A DNA stretch of 64,000 nucleotides from positions 55,067,693-55,131,692 of the forward strand of contig CM028379.1 in NCBI GenBank assembly GCA_013146195.2. The letters run 5' to 3'. The notes beneath the pieces are model-generated. The model was given only the letters and a program-made list of their open reading frames with translations. It searched no databases and was not told where the DNA came from. A program made the translations under genes and the position numbers. Source of the stretch: Codonopsis lanceolata (Eukaryota > Streptophyta > Magnoliopsida > Asterales > Campanulaceae). This document shows, piece by piece, positions 41,953 to 52,700 of the stretch (positions are counted from its first letter, which is position 1; every line of letters begins with the position of its first letter).

Positions 41953-42337
41953 GCCCAATAGTACCAAGTACACTGTAGCTTTTCGCCTAAAGTGCAATCT
42001 CTCAAGCACGCGGTACAAACCGATGAAGCTTAGAAAGTAAAACTTAACTGCGAAGGAAAGCCTCACTCTCAGCTATAAATAGAGGTGCCCGGATTTAGAA
42101 TTCACACAATGTTCACACACCGTTCACCTAGTTACCTCCTAGGATTCTGCCCTTTTCCACCGATCCAAAAATCCAAAAAAGAGCAGTTGTCCGGCCCAAA
42201 TCCAGACGCCAAATCAGCAAAAGCAAGCAGTTGCTCTGCCCGATTTTCGCTGTCAGCAAGCAAATAACAACAAAAAAGCAAGCAGTTGCTCCGCCTGAAT
42301 CCCGAGGCCGAAAAGCAACTTTCGGAAGCAGTTATTT
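41953..42337 (+). repeat. Tat-1 3' LTR, second part, truncated
   Basis: Continues 40162 after removal of the solo LTR. It includes the TATA box at 42074-42083 and AGCAGTTGCT modules at 42181-42330. It ends abruptly near 42337, in the part equal to 12435 of Tat-2, where minus-strand Tat-3 interior begins. The last 1.2 kb of the LTR is missing. Confidence 0.8.
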
Positions 42338-42479
42338 TTGTTTTTCTCATATTATTCTCTCTCTTTTTTTCTTTTTCTTTTTTTTTTCTTTATTATTATT
42401 ATTATTTTATTATTTTCATAATTCTTACCTTTGCCGCCTAAATTTCCTGGCTTTTCTGCTTATTTTGCGGCTGATCTGC

Positions 42480-42700
42480 TAGGGATATCACTTTTCCCTT
42501 GCCTTTGGATGGATGGCCATCGAATTTGGTTAACAAAATTACTGTTGTTAACTTTTCGTTAAGCTTTAGTGGCCATTTTGCAACTTTTGGAACCTGTGGA
42601 CTTAAGTGTCGCAGCTTCAAACTTTGGAAGGGGGAAAGGAAAAATCCTTTTTCCTCCCATTATTAGGACGGGAGAGCAGGAGTGAAGCTTACTGCTTCAC
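42480..42700 (+). promoter_or_regulatory. Conserved block upstream of the Tat-3 PMD gene
   Basis: Reverse complement of 28730-28960, with TTTGGTTAACAAAATTAC, GGCCATTTTGCAACTTTTGG and a GGGGGAAAGGAAAAAT string. It lies 125-345 bp upstream of ATG 42825. A pyrimidine tract (42345-42420) flanks it on the far side. Confidence 0.55.
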
Positions 42701-42824
42701 TTCTTCTTCTTCTTCTTTCTTTCTGTTTCTCTCTGCGACGCTATTGTTGCTCGATTTCATTTTTCTTCCATTCTTGCTCCTTTTCTCATTTTTCCTCCGC
42801 CAACTTAAGTGTTTTCTCTAGCAG

Positions 42825-43906
42825 ATGGATTCTTCATCGCGATCCAGGAAGGGGAGGGCTCCTATGCACCCAGAATCTGGCGAAATGAGGAAGCAATTTC
42901 CTCCTTTGATCCGGAATAAAATTAAATATCGCTATTCTAAGGATGATTGGGGCAATATCCTCCGCGATCGGGACACCCATGTGTCCAATCTTCCAAGCAC
43001 TTCTGTAAATTTCTTTCTTTTTAGATCTGCTTGGATATATTTCAGATCTGCTAGATTTTAGCACTGCTTTGCACTTTTGGAGCATTTCTGACTCTGTTAA
43101 TAATGCTTATGCATACAATATTTATGCTAAAATGATGCAATTAAGTAATGATGCATGAAATTTATGTAATTTATTTTTGCGATGCATAATTGAACTAGTG
43201 GTCACTATTTGACCCTACTATGCATGATTTATACTATAAATACAATTGGGGCTATATGATGCATGTTTTAGGCTAAAACATATTTTTATACGTTATATGT
43301 TCATGAAACAGACTTTTCGGAATATAATGCAATTTTTTTCCTGACATATTTTTGGGCACATTTTTCGGATGAATGCAGGGCAAAACATATATATTTTATG
43401 CCCTAAAATTCATTTCTCATGAATGCTTATGATGTAGGGACATAATAAATGCCATGAGGATATTTTCTTTTCATCATTGATGACATTTTATTCTCTTTTG
43501 TTAATGTCATAATGCAGCTTATTGGACAATAAATGCAAATGATGGATGCATATATCACTTTATTTGATGCAAATGCAATGCAGAAAAATTATGAGATGCT
43601 TGCTCATATGATGCATGAGCATTTTTTATTATATTATGCATGCGGAAATGCAAAAATGCAGTATATGATTTTAAATGAAAAATATACACTTTTATAATGC
43701 CTAAAATGCAAAAAATACACATTTAGTTGCAAAAGTTGCATTTTTATTTTATTTATTTTATGCACGCGAAAATGCAAAAATGCAGCACATACTTTTAAAT
43801 GCAAAATATACATTTTTTTATAATGCCCATAATGCAAAAATAAAAGATGCATTATTATTTTATGGGATGCTAAAGACAAAATTTTGAAAATACTAAGATG
43901 CGATAA

Positions 43907-43955
<49 letters not shown>

Positions 43956-44138
43956 ATCCGAATTTTTTTTATTTTATAATGCACAAATGCAATTTTTTTA
44001 TAACGATACCAAGAATGCAATTAAAATTCCGTATGCTAAATTGCAATATATGTATTTTATTGCCGTGATGCTGAAATATACTTAAAATGCCACAAGATGC
44101 ATTTTTATTTATTTATTTATGCATGGATGCTAAATGCT

Positions 44139-44220
<82 letters not shown>

Positions 44221-46326
44221 ATATGTATATATGTATGTATATATATATTTTTTCTTTTTTAACATGCAAAATGAGGTTTTTATTATAAAATGTGTCACAG
44301 GAACTAGCATGCTGCAACTTTATGATTTACAAAATACAATGCATGCAACATGTTTATTATTTGTCATTACTTATTATTATTATTTATACTTATTCATTCA
44401 TTTCATTTTTTTTGCAAAGAAAATAAAAGATAGTAAACTTACCTCTTCCTTTCCCTTCTTTTTGTTTTCTTTCAGCTCCGCAGGCCGTTTCAGAGGGTTC
44501 AGGCTACTTGTTCCAACGTGGTGGATATTTATCATATGTTGCCCCAGGCGGCACAAGTCTTAGTGGAGGGCTCCGATTTTAGCGCCTTCCTACACGCCTT
44601 TTGCCCCTTTACGAGTTATCTGCCTATCTTCAATGTGCTCCGGGATTATTGGTGGGACACCACCCACACTTTCCATTTCAGTTGGGGGAGGCAACCATGA
44701 CTCCTTGTGATTTTTCCGCTATCACCGGCCTTCCTACCAGCATTGGTGAGACCCTGGCACCATATTATACTCTCCGTCGGCGTCCTGATGAGGTGGAGGA
44801 CCTCCTGGGTTTTGAGCCGGAATTCAAGTCGACGGATGAGATTTATATAAGCAGCGTGCGGAAATGGCTTCTAAGCAACGCCGGGCGGGTCCCAGAAAAT
44901 GACTCCGTAGTCGTGGCTCGCGTTGCTAGAGCATTCTTATTTTTCTTCCTTGGCACGTCACTTTTTGCCAACTCTTCTACCACCCCGAGGGTTTCTGTCC
45001 TGGCCTGCTTGGCAGATTTTGAGTAGATTCGTGCTTATGCTTGGGGGCAGGCGGGCCTGGCCGAACTTTATACTTCCATGGACAGGGCTTGTCGGAATGA
45101 CTCGCCGACTTTAAATGGATTTGACCCAGCGTGAGAGATATATGCCTTTTCCTGCTTTTGCTTCTTCTCTTCTCTTTTTTTTAATTTATTTTTTTATATA
45201 TATTTTGCAGCATACATTTTTTTGTATTGCTAATAAAATTTATTTCTTTTATTTTTCTTTCTTTTTGCAAGTTTGGGCCTTTTCATTCTTTCATTTTACA
45301 CCGGGTCGTCTTCATCAGCGTGTCCACCAGCCACCTTATCTGCTTGAGTTCATTGTTGAGAACAGAGTTTGACCGGATCAGGACGGCGGTTGTTCGAAGA
45401 AGGAGCGGGTGCAGGAGCGGATTGCTAGCTCGAGTGCGGGTACAGTGCATTTCCTTCATTGGGAGGGCCTGGAGGGGCATTATGCTGTTGCTTTAGGATT
45501 GAGCCGCTGCCAGATACTGATGGTATCCATTATGGTGGACTCCTTGTACATGGGTGAACGGGTCAACCGCCAGCATTATTCATCTTTAGTACCTCCAGTG
45601 GTGCCTCATAGGCCCCCTTTTTGGGTGATAGAGCCCGACCACTTGCCGAACAGGTATCAGTACCTGTCGAAATTTCTTATGCCTGCGACAGATTTTCTGG
45701 TTATGGCATACGAGGAATTTTTGCGGACAGTGCTTCATCCTCTCCCTCCTGCTCCTGCTGTGCCCAGACGGGCTTCCGATGCATTTGCTAAGCCAAGGCC
45801 TTCCATTCCATCTCTCGATGAGAATCTGGAATTTGGGGCGGTCATATGGTAGAAGAAATGCTTCCAGATGTCGAGATTCCTGAGGAGCGTCGGGTTCCGG
45901 AGCAGGCCCGTTCGGTAGATACATTTACCTTTGTATTTCTTTTTTCCCTTTTTTTTCATCATGCACACATATTTTTTTTATTTATCATTTTTCTCCTTTT
46001 TATGCATGTCTATTTTTTTAGAGACTAATATATTTTCTTTTTTGTTGTCTCACTTTCTTTTTCAGGTGAATGTGTCCACTTACAAGAGGTTGCTGCAGGG
46101 CTTTTTCAGTATTAACAAGCTTTACCAAAAGCTTGTTGAAAAATTTTCCTGCAGGGGGAATGATGCAGTGCGACAAACCAGGCGCCGGGATGGTGATGAC
46201 GATGATGCGGATGCCGGGTCAAGCCACGTTCGGGGCAGAGGTCGAGCATACAGAGTTGGTGGCACAGAGGGTCCTTGGGTTATGGGAGGTGGTCTTGATT
46301 GGAGCCAGTCGTCCCGTGCACATTAG
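42825..46326 (+). pseudogene. Tat-3 PMD-type gene, four exons, best preserved copy
   Basis: Exon 1 42825-43004 is intact (MDSSSRSRKGRAPMHPESGE, then KYRYSKDDWGNILRDRDTHV). Exon 2 44476-45137 has VDIYHMLPQAAQVL, MTPCDFSAITGLPTSIGETL, SVVVARVARAFLFFFLGTSL, CLADFE-stop, AYAWGQAGLAELYTSMDRAC. Exon 3 45271-45914 has GTVHFLHWEGLEGHYAVALG, LMVSIMVDSLYMGERVNRQH and FLVMAYEEFLRTVLHP. Exon 4 46066-46326 has YKRLLQGFFSINKLYQKLVE and an Arg/Gly tail RGRGRAYRVGG. The GLPTSIG, ARAFLF and WGQAGLAELY blocks mark the plant mobile domain. Stops lie at about 45024 and 45370 and in late exon 3 at 45850. Both splice sites of intron 2 are mutated (donor AT at 45138, acceptor AA at 45270). Predicted intact length about 580 residues. 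Cellular role unknown. Confidence 0.72.
43005..44475 (+). other. Intron 1 of the Tat-3 PMD gene, TGCAT-rich with AT microsatellites
   Basis: About 1.47 kb. ATGC(A/T) and AATGCA strings recur throughout. Two (AT)n runs, 43911-43950 and 44142-44247 (the second with TATG units), account for its greater length than in the other copies. The Ile/Tyr-rich frames across them are artefacts. Confidence 0.75.
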
Positions 46327-46679
46327 TCTTGGATGCCTGCACTTATTAGTTTCCTTTTTCTCTTTTTTTTTCGTACTAAAACCTGTACAAACATTTATTA
46401 TACAATTCAATATAATTTTATATGATGCAAAAAAAATATTAAAATGCAGACTCAAAACACATGCATAAAATAAAGTTATACCAATATCTAACGGTAACGA
46501 CACGCTGTATTTTTAGAAAAGGGTTTTATGAGAATACACCTTCGGGCTCGAGCGGGCTTTTCTGATAATACACGGGGAGGAAAAGGCAGCCGCCTTCTCC
46601 TGTTCTCGGCTATATAATTGCTGCAGGGCTACACTTGGCATAAGGCTACTCTCATAGCCCCTGCGTTTTTCTTCGCAAT
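46327..46679 (+). other. Deletion scar region in Tat-3, no gene
   Basis: Follows the PMD stop. It should hold the DUF7745-like gene, but only its tail remains at 46680. I see no coding region. Confidence 0.45.
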
Positions 46680-46882
46680 CAGACAGGGCAGTAGTGAATG
46701 GTCGGAACCCAAGTCGTCTGGTTGTTTCAGGACAATGGCAGTGCGGATAATGAATAGGACAAGGACACTTCTGGTGCTTCTCATTCTGATGAGACTGAGC
46801 CTCTTCTGTGCCTCGCAGAAGGAGTATATGGGCCTGGCTTGGCGGATGCCGCAGGCATTGGTGGACTGCTCCGGGGCTTAAG
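46680..46882 (+). pseudogene. Tat-3 DUF7745-like gene, C-terminal remnant
   Basis: The plus strand aligns with the reverse of 23748-23900 in Tat-2: AGGACAATGG, GAGGACACTTCTGG-like and GCCTCTTCTGTGCCTCGCAG strings in the same order. It encodes only the acidic and SxWS-type tail. About 1.4 kb of the gene, including all recognisable blocks, is deleted. 46883-47160 is the usual UTR between this gene and pol. Confidence 0.6.
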
Positions 46883-47164
46883 CTGTAAAAGAAGGATAGT
46901 TTGGGGGAACAAGGGGGGTAGATGCAATAATAGATATGTACAGGCAGCTAATGCATAGTCCAAATATCTTAACAATTATTCCTAAGTTGCACCTTAGGAC
47001 CTGTAATATTATATTTTAGTGTTTTAATGTGAGCTTCTGTCGTGGTTTTTCTTTTCCTTTTGTCAGTCGAGCCCCTTGCATGCTGAAGACTGGAGGTAGA
47101 ATATCGAGGATTCAAATAGTGCCTTCCCTCCCCTTTTTCTCCTGATTTTTTTTATGCTCTAATT

Positions 47165-47286
47165 TTTGCCTAGGCCGCCCTTTCGGGTTTTCAGCCTAGC
47201 GAGCCCTTATTTATCCTTTTTATTGTTTGTTTTTTTAATTGCTCTAATTTTTGCCTAGGCTGGCCTTGCGAGTTTTCAACCTAGCG
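47165..47286 (-). repeat. Two post-pol hairpins of Tat-3
   Basis: Two copies about 85 bp apart (47170-47199 and 47255-47284). On the minus strand both start CTCGCTAGG and end GCCTAGGC, then AAAAATTAGAGCA. The first has the inner ACCC-GAAA-GGGC stem. The second has lost it (ACTCGCAAGGCC) but keeps an eight-pair outer stem CTAGGTTG/CAGCCTAG. Confidence 0.75.
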
Positions 47287-47321
47287 AGCTGGAGAGGGAA
47301 GCAACTGCTGGATAAATTAGC

Positions 47322-49605
47322 TCAAGCATAATACCTTTTGAGCTTGTTGAGATTGAAGGGCTGAACAAGGTCTTCTCCTTCTTGGTTTGTGAGAAGTACG
47401 ACACCTGCCGGATCTCTTTGACAATATACGGTCCCATCCATGAAGATTTCCATTTTTCCCTAGTATCAACATAACTAGGGGGTTTTTCTCGAAGCACGAG
47501 ATCCCGACTTGGATGTCGCGGCCTTTGACTTTTTATTAAAGGCCGGGCTATGCGGCTTTGTCGCTTCGGGTATGCTCGACCGCTAGTAGGCGTCGTTCGT
47601 CGATTAGGGCTAATTCTTCAAATCGCCCTTTGACCCAGTCAATTTCTGCTACGCCAGATTCCATCATCACTCTTAGTGATGGAATTTCAACTTCAATAGG
47701 TAGCACTACCTCCATGCCATATGCCAAGGAATAAGAGGTAGCCCCAGTGGGTGTGTGGCGAGAGGTGCGATAGCCCAGAGGGCTAGCGGTAATTTTCAGC
47801 CGGTCTCTTCCCCGTGTCGACCATTTTTCGATGATATTTTTGAGTGTTTTGTTGGTCGCTTCAACGGCACCATTGGCTGCGGCCGATAGGGGAGGATTTA
47901 TGCCTTTGAACTTGAATTGGCCGAGGCGATTCGATTCACGTCCCCTTCAAAATGTGTGCGTTGTCGGAGATTATCTCGAAAGGTACTCGTAGTGATATAT
48001 TATGTTGGTCGGATGAATTGGACACCTTTTGGGCATTCGAGGATTTTATAGGAAGAGGCTTCCACCCACTTCATAAGTGAAATGTCGGCGGCTACTAGGG
48101 ACATATTCGTGGCCATTGGATCCCTTCGGATGAATTTGGCCTATGACGTCGATTCCCCATGTTGAGAAAGGCCGGGGCCGTGGAGTATAGGACATGTGGG
48201 GCACATGTCGCATTGGCAAAGCGTTGGCATTTGTCGAATGTCGCACTCCACCGAATACAAACGGCATACCCAATAGTACCCCTATCTGATAATTTTCTTG
48301 GACAAGATATGGCCATTCATGGGGGCCACGGTACCACCATGCAATTGGTCCATGATTTGCTCAGCTTTGTCCTGATCGACACATAATAAGTTAAGGCCTT
48401 GATAGTGCCTTTTATACAGGCTGCCACTGCTGAGTACAAATTGTGAGGCCCATCTTCGCAAGGAGACTTTCCTCTTTTGTCTAGGCCGGGAGGAAAGATT
48501 CCTTTCTCGCTGTATTTAGGATATCGGCAGTGCTAGGGCTCGTGATCCGCTTCAAGGGCCGCATTAATTTTGAAGCAAGATGCGAGGAGTTCCTTCTTTC
48601 TTTCGACTACGAATGGCCGAACATTAGTTTCTCATGAATTTGGACTAGCGATGCCGAGTGGCTAGGGCATCGGTGAATTGATTCCTATCTCGTGGCAGAT
48701 AGTGGAACGAGATAGAGTCAAATTGGGCGGCAAGTGCTGTTAGTTTGGCATGATAGAGCTGCAGCCGGGGATCTTGAGTTTTCCATCTCCCTTCGACTTG
48801 ATTTATAATTAGGGCAGAGTCTCCATAAACCTCGAGATCTTGGCTCCCCTTTGGAGAGCTTCTAGGCCAAAGAATACATGCTTCATATTCCGCCGTGTTA
48901 TTTGAACATTCCAATTCCAACCTTATGGCCGAGTATGAGAACTCAGTTGGGTCTACGAAAGCAAGATTCCTATGCCAAAACCCTCTTTATTGGCGCTCGT
49001 CAAAGAACATCCGCCACCGTGTCATGATCGGTGATTTCTAAGACACCTTCGTCTCGGGAAGTCGCTCGCTTGCATCTTTGACTTTTAAGGGCGATCGGCT
49101 ATGGTTCCAATCACGCTACCTTTTGATAGATTTGAGTGTGACATAAGTTATGTCAAACTCGTTGAGAAGAAAGGACCACTGGCTACCGACCGAAAGTGAT
49201 GGCTGGGCCGAAGATGTACTTATGTGGTCCATTCGGGAGATGAGCTTGATGGACCGTCCTTGCAGATAGGTTGAGCCTTTGCGTGGCCCAAACTAGGCCG
49301 CGCAGCCTTTTCTCTAAATAATAGTTTAGCTCGCTCCCCGCATCTTCCTATTTATTGAAGTATAGCATGGCATTTTGTGAATCTTCTTTTTCTTGGCGAG
49401 CATAGCCCTCTTGGCGTGTGCGTGACGGTTAAATATATGAGGAGATGTTTATGTGTATGGGTGGAGCTAGCACATAGGGGATTGGTAAGATATGCTTTTA
49501 TTTTCGAAGGCTAGGCGGCACTTCTCGTCCCAGACTTGGTCGGTATTCTTTTTAGGAGTTTGAAGAGGGGCTCGCATGTGGTTGTCGGTTCTTGGGATGA
49601 AGCGG
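47322..49605 (-). pseudogene. Tat-3 pol: RT end, both RNase H domains, integrase
   Basis: Reading down the minus strand from the gap: RIPTKSGT- and DQVWDEKCRLAFEN of RT/RNase H, then the second RNase H (ELECSNNTAEYEACI, DLEVYGDSALIINQVEGRWK, FHYLPRDRNQFTDALAT), then integrase (TWGIDVIGQIHPKGSNGHEY, CAPHVLY) and the C-terminus (LREKPPSYVDTREKWKSSWM, GPYIVKEI, ending YYA-stop at 47322). The GDS motif of the second RNase H is canonical here, unlike Tat-2. Many small deletions and frameshifts occur, more than in Tat-1 or Tat-2. RT motifs with YVDD lie beyond the gap. Confidence 0.82.
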
Positions 49606-49705
49606 NNNNNNNNNNNNNNNNNNNNNNNNNNNNNNNNNNNNNNNNNNNNNNNNNNNNNNNNNNNNNNNNNNNNNNNNNNNNNNNNNNNNNNNNNNNNNNN
49701 NNNNN
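49606..49705. other. Assembly gap, 100 N
   Basis: Exactly 100 N. Left: Tat-3 RNase H. Right: copia pol. Both sides are interior of different elements, so an unknown length of DNA, or a wrong join, lies here. Confidence 0.95.
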
Positions 49706-52700
49706 GATCACCAATTATTTTGAGAAATGGGATGATCTCTTGCTTCAACACGCTTGAGGAAGATCACTCGTGGATTCTTCCCTTAAGAATTCCTGAGTTG
49801 TTTGAGAAGCTGAGATTCACCAAAATCAAGAAATAGTCTTCAAAACTTTCATTTTCCGTGAACAAGAAGGATGAGAGATCCTAAAGGTGCTTGGGGTAAA
49901 ACAGTAAGAGATGGGTTCAGGTCAACATGAGTTGTTATCTGTATCTGTAGAGGTCTCTGCCTAACGGAAGAAGAGAGTTATCGGTATTCATGGGTTCAGC
50001 CGCTTCGCTTCTCGAAGAGAAGTAGATGTCAGATGGTAATTCCTGCTCATCATTATCGAATCATTAGCAGCAACGTGTCCATTCTAGCTCTAACAAGTCA
50101 TATTCATCAAAAAGAAACATGCACGTATTCTAAGATTTTTAAGTTAGATTTCATCGAAAATGCGAAATGCTTTTGAATGTTTGGAATACCCCCGTTACCT
50201 TCGCCTCCCGATTTTGCATCAATTTTTCCTCTATACTCTTTTCCATTATAAAGAATAAAACATTTACGAAGATTTTAAGAAATCCAATGTTTGGGATCTT
50301 CCTCTCCATATTTCATATGGAGTTTTATTATGAAACTTGTTTACCAGGATCTATTCTGGTAAAGCAAGCAAGATTGACCGCTCCGCCTGTAAATACTTTG
50401 GAAGTTTAGCTTCCAAAGATTGTTCTAGCCGCCTCAATCGTTGTTCGTTTCTTCCGCTCAAATACACCATTTTGTTGAGGAGTACCTGGGTGAGAAGTGT
50501 CAGGCCGATCCTAAAGATTTTCTACTAACCATTGTTTTTGAATTCAAGTCATGAAACCGATCTTATGTCACAAATGTCTTCAAGCTTTGAGTTTGAAGTC
50601 TTCTCAAAAGTGTGCAGTGACTAGATCATACGCTTTCATCTTTAGATGTCATAGTTTCAATCCAAGTGAATCTAGAGTAGTCATCAACTACTACAAGTGT
50701 GTACTTGTCTCCCCGAAATACCGGGTTGTAATAGGTCCAAAGAGATCCATATGCGTAGTTGAAGAGGTCCGCTTTTGTTGACAATACAGACTTTCTTTGA
50801 AGGAAGACTTGAAAGTTTTCCTAGTTGACAAGCTTTACAACTTCTCGCCATGATCGGGCAGTACACCGTAGACCTCGACAAGCCCATTTTGGAGAGCCGA
50901 GAAAGCTTAGTTGAGGTGATCGAGACGCTGCCATAGCCACCGTTGCATCAACATTGTTGGCTACTAGACACTGTGCTTGAGAATCTCCTTAGAAGATTTA
51001 AGTCCACTATTACAGACGCTTCCTCTGGTCTATTGCCCTCAGCATTGTAGAGCATGATTCACCGCCTTTGATGAGGCAATCGTTTGAATTGAATTGGCAT
51101 AGAAGTCCTTTGTCGCATTGTGATATGCTCAAGATTGTGCTTTTAAACCACTTACTAGAGAAACTTTGTTGACGGAGAGACTCTCTAGTATTTGAGCCAT
51201 ATCCAATTGTCTTTCCTCTTGCATTGTCTCCGAAAATAATCCCTGTGGGTCTCTTTCACAAGAGAGTAAGAAGACTGCTCCTCATGTGTCTTGAACAAAT
51301 CGCCTAGGTACCGATGTCTTTGTTTCTCGATTCTATAGCCATGAAGCATTCCTATAAAAAGAGTTAAAGCAAAACAAGGTACCTTTCTTTATTTGGGTCC
51401 TAAGGATTAGCAACCTTTACAACCCATACACTGCTTGACCTCGAGAACTAGGTCTCTCGCATCTTGGGTGAACCTTAGCAGTATTCCCGTGCCGATGGCC
51501 TAAGCAATGGCAAGAATGACATAAATGGAAAGTCCACGTAGAACCTTAGAGTCTTCAACCAAGAGTGCTTATGATTATTCCTTTTCTTGATATCCATTTT
51601 GTTCAAATTCCATTTTGGTTGACTGCAGACTTAATTATTTTTTCGAATCTTCCCAGGTAGGTTACCACAGATTTAGCTTTAGCTTTTCTCGTTGAAAACC
51701 TTTCAGAGGATTTGGTAGAATACCTTTAAGTTTACCTTTACCTGTAAAGGAGCTTTGCTCTGTTTCATGACAACTTGATAGTTACTTAAGAATTCACTGT
51801 CACAGCTTCTTGCCTTGCATAGTCATTGCCTGGAGACTTTTTTCTACCGCTTATCTTCCTCTCGTGTTTCTCATTTGAATCATTCATTTTGGCTTTTCCT
51901 TTTGAGGGTAAACGAAGGAACACTTGAATAACCAAGGCCTTGTTTCCCTATATTTCCAAATGTCCTGCTTAGAGAAAGATATATCATTAGCGCTTCTGAG
52001 GATCTACCTTTCTCTTTGATCTAAGAGATTGTCGAAGAGACACATCCGAATATCCTATGCCTGCTTTTAGCTATCATTGCTAGATTTTTGGGCTTGTATT
52101 GATTTCTTCAAACGCTATTCCTTGAGCTATTCCTTGACCAATTTTGTCATGAAGAAATTTGTTTTCTTCCTTCGCCACTTGTTGACGCCTATTGAGAGTT
52201 TGAATGCCATCAAAGATTTCTCACCTGTAAGTTTGCTGAGCTCTTGGCCGCTTTAACATAGGCTACTCTAAAGGAATTAAATTCTTCAAGCATATCCCGA
52301 TTATCCTTGAGAAGTTTTTCCTTACTGAAACTATCACTGTTGGTTTCATTTTTGTCCAAAGGACTTGGTGAATCTACAACTTCATTTTCAGAGTCATAGG
52401 TAGGACATGAATCATGAGCTATTAAGCATATGTTAGCTTGCTCACAATCCTCTTCCTCCTCTTCCTCGAATCGCCTCCCAAACCATGAAGCAACCTGTTT
52501 GTCTTCTATGTCTTCAGCCAACTGATGAGCGCAAGATTTCCACGAATTTTCCCGGGAATTTTCTTTTATTTTGTGTTATTTTTGAATTAATTATGCTTTG
52601 GAAATATTATTATTTGTGTTTTTGTGCTTAATGTAGGTTTCAAAGCATAATCGAGCTTTAATATGGTGTTTAGCACGAAGTTCGAGACAATTTCGGGCTT

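Larger units (their letters stand above)
9080..42337 (+). mobile_element. Tat-1: 3' half of a Ty3/gypsy Tat-type element, split by insertions
   Basis: Plus-strand pieces run in the right order: integrase (9080-9967), 3' UTR (to 10495), antisense DUF7745-like gene (10496-11710 plus 31606-31890), antisense PMD gene (32585-38508), hairpin array (39149-39600), polypurine tract (to 39931) and 3' LTR (39932-40162 plus 41953-42337). Insertions account for the rest: Tat-2, a solo LTR at 33973-36979 and an inverted solo LTR at 40163-41947. The LINE replaces everything upstream of integrase. Removing the inserts restores continuous homology with Tat-2. Its 5' LTR, gag and RT are absent. Confidence 0.8.
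42338..49605 (-). mobile_element. Tat-3: minus-strand Tat element, 3' part without LTR
   Basis: Minus-strand RT, RNase H and integrase (49605-47322) are followed by two post-pol hairpins (47284-47170), a remnant of the DUF7745-like gene (46880-46680, on the plus strand) and a four-exon PMD gene on the plus strand (42825-46326). The element therefore has the plan of Tat-2, reversed. Its 3' LTR, polypurine tract and hairpin array are missing because of the junction at 42337; its 5' half is beyond the gap at 49606. Confidence 0.8.

Noticed and set aside
44087..44563. 158-residue ORF rich in Ile and Tyr
   Set aside because: It is the translation of an (AT)n microsatellite inside intron 1 of the Tat-3 PMD gene.
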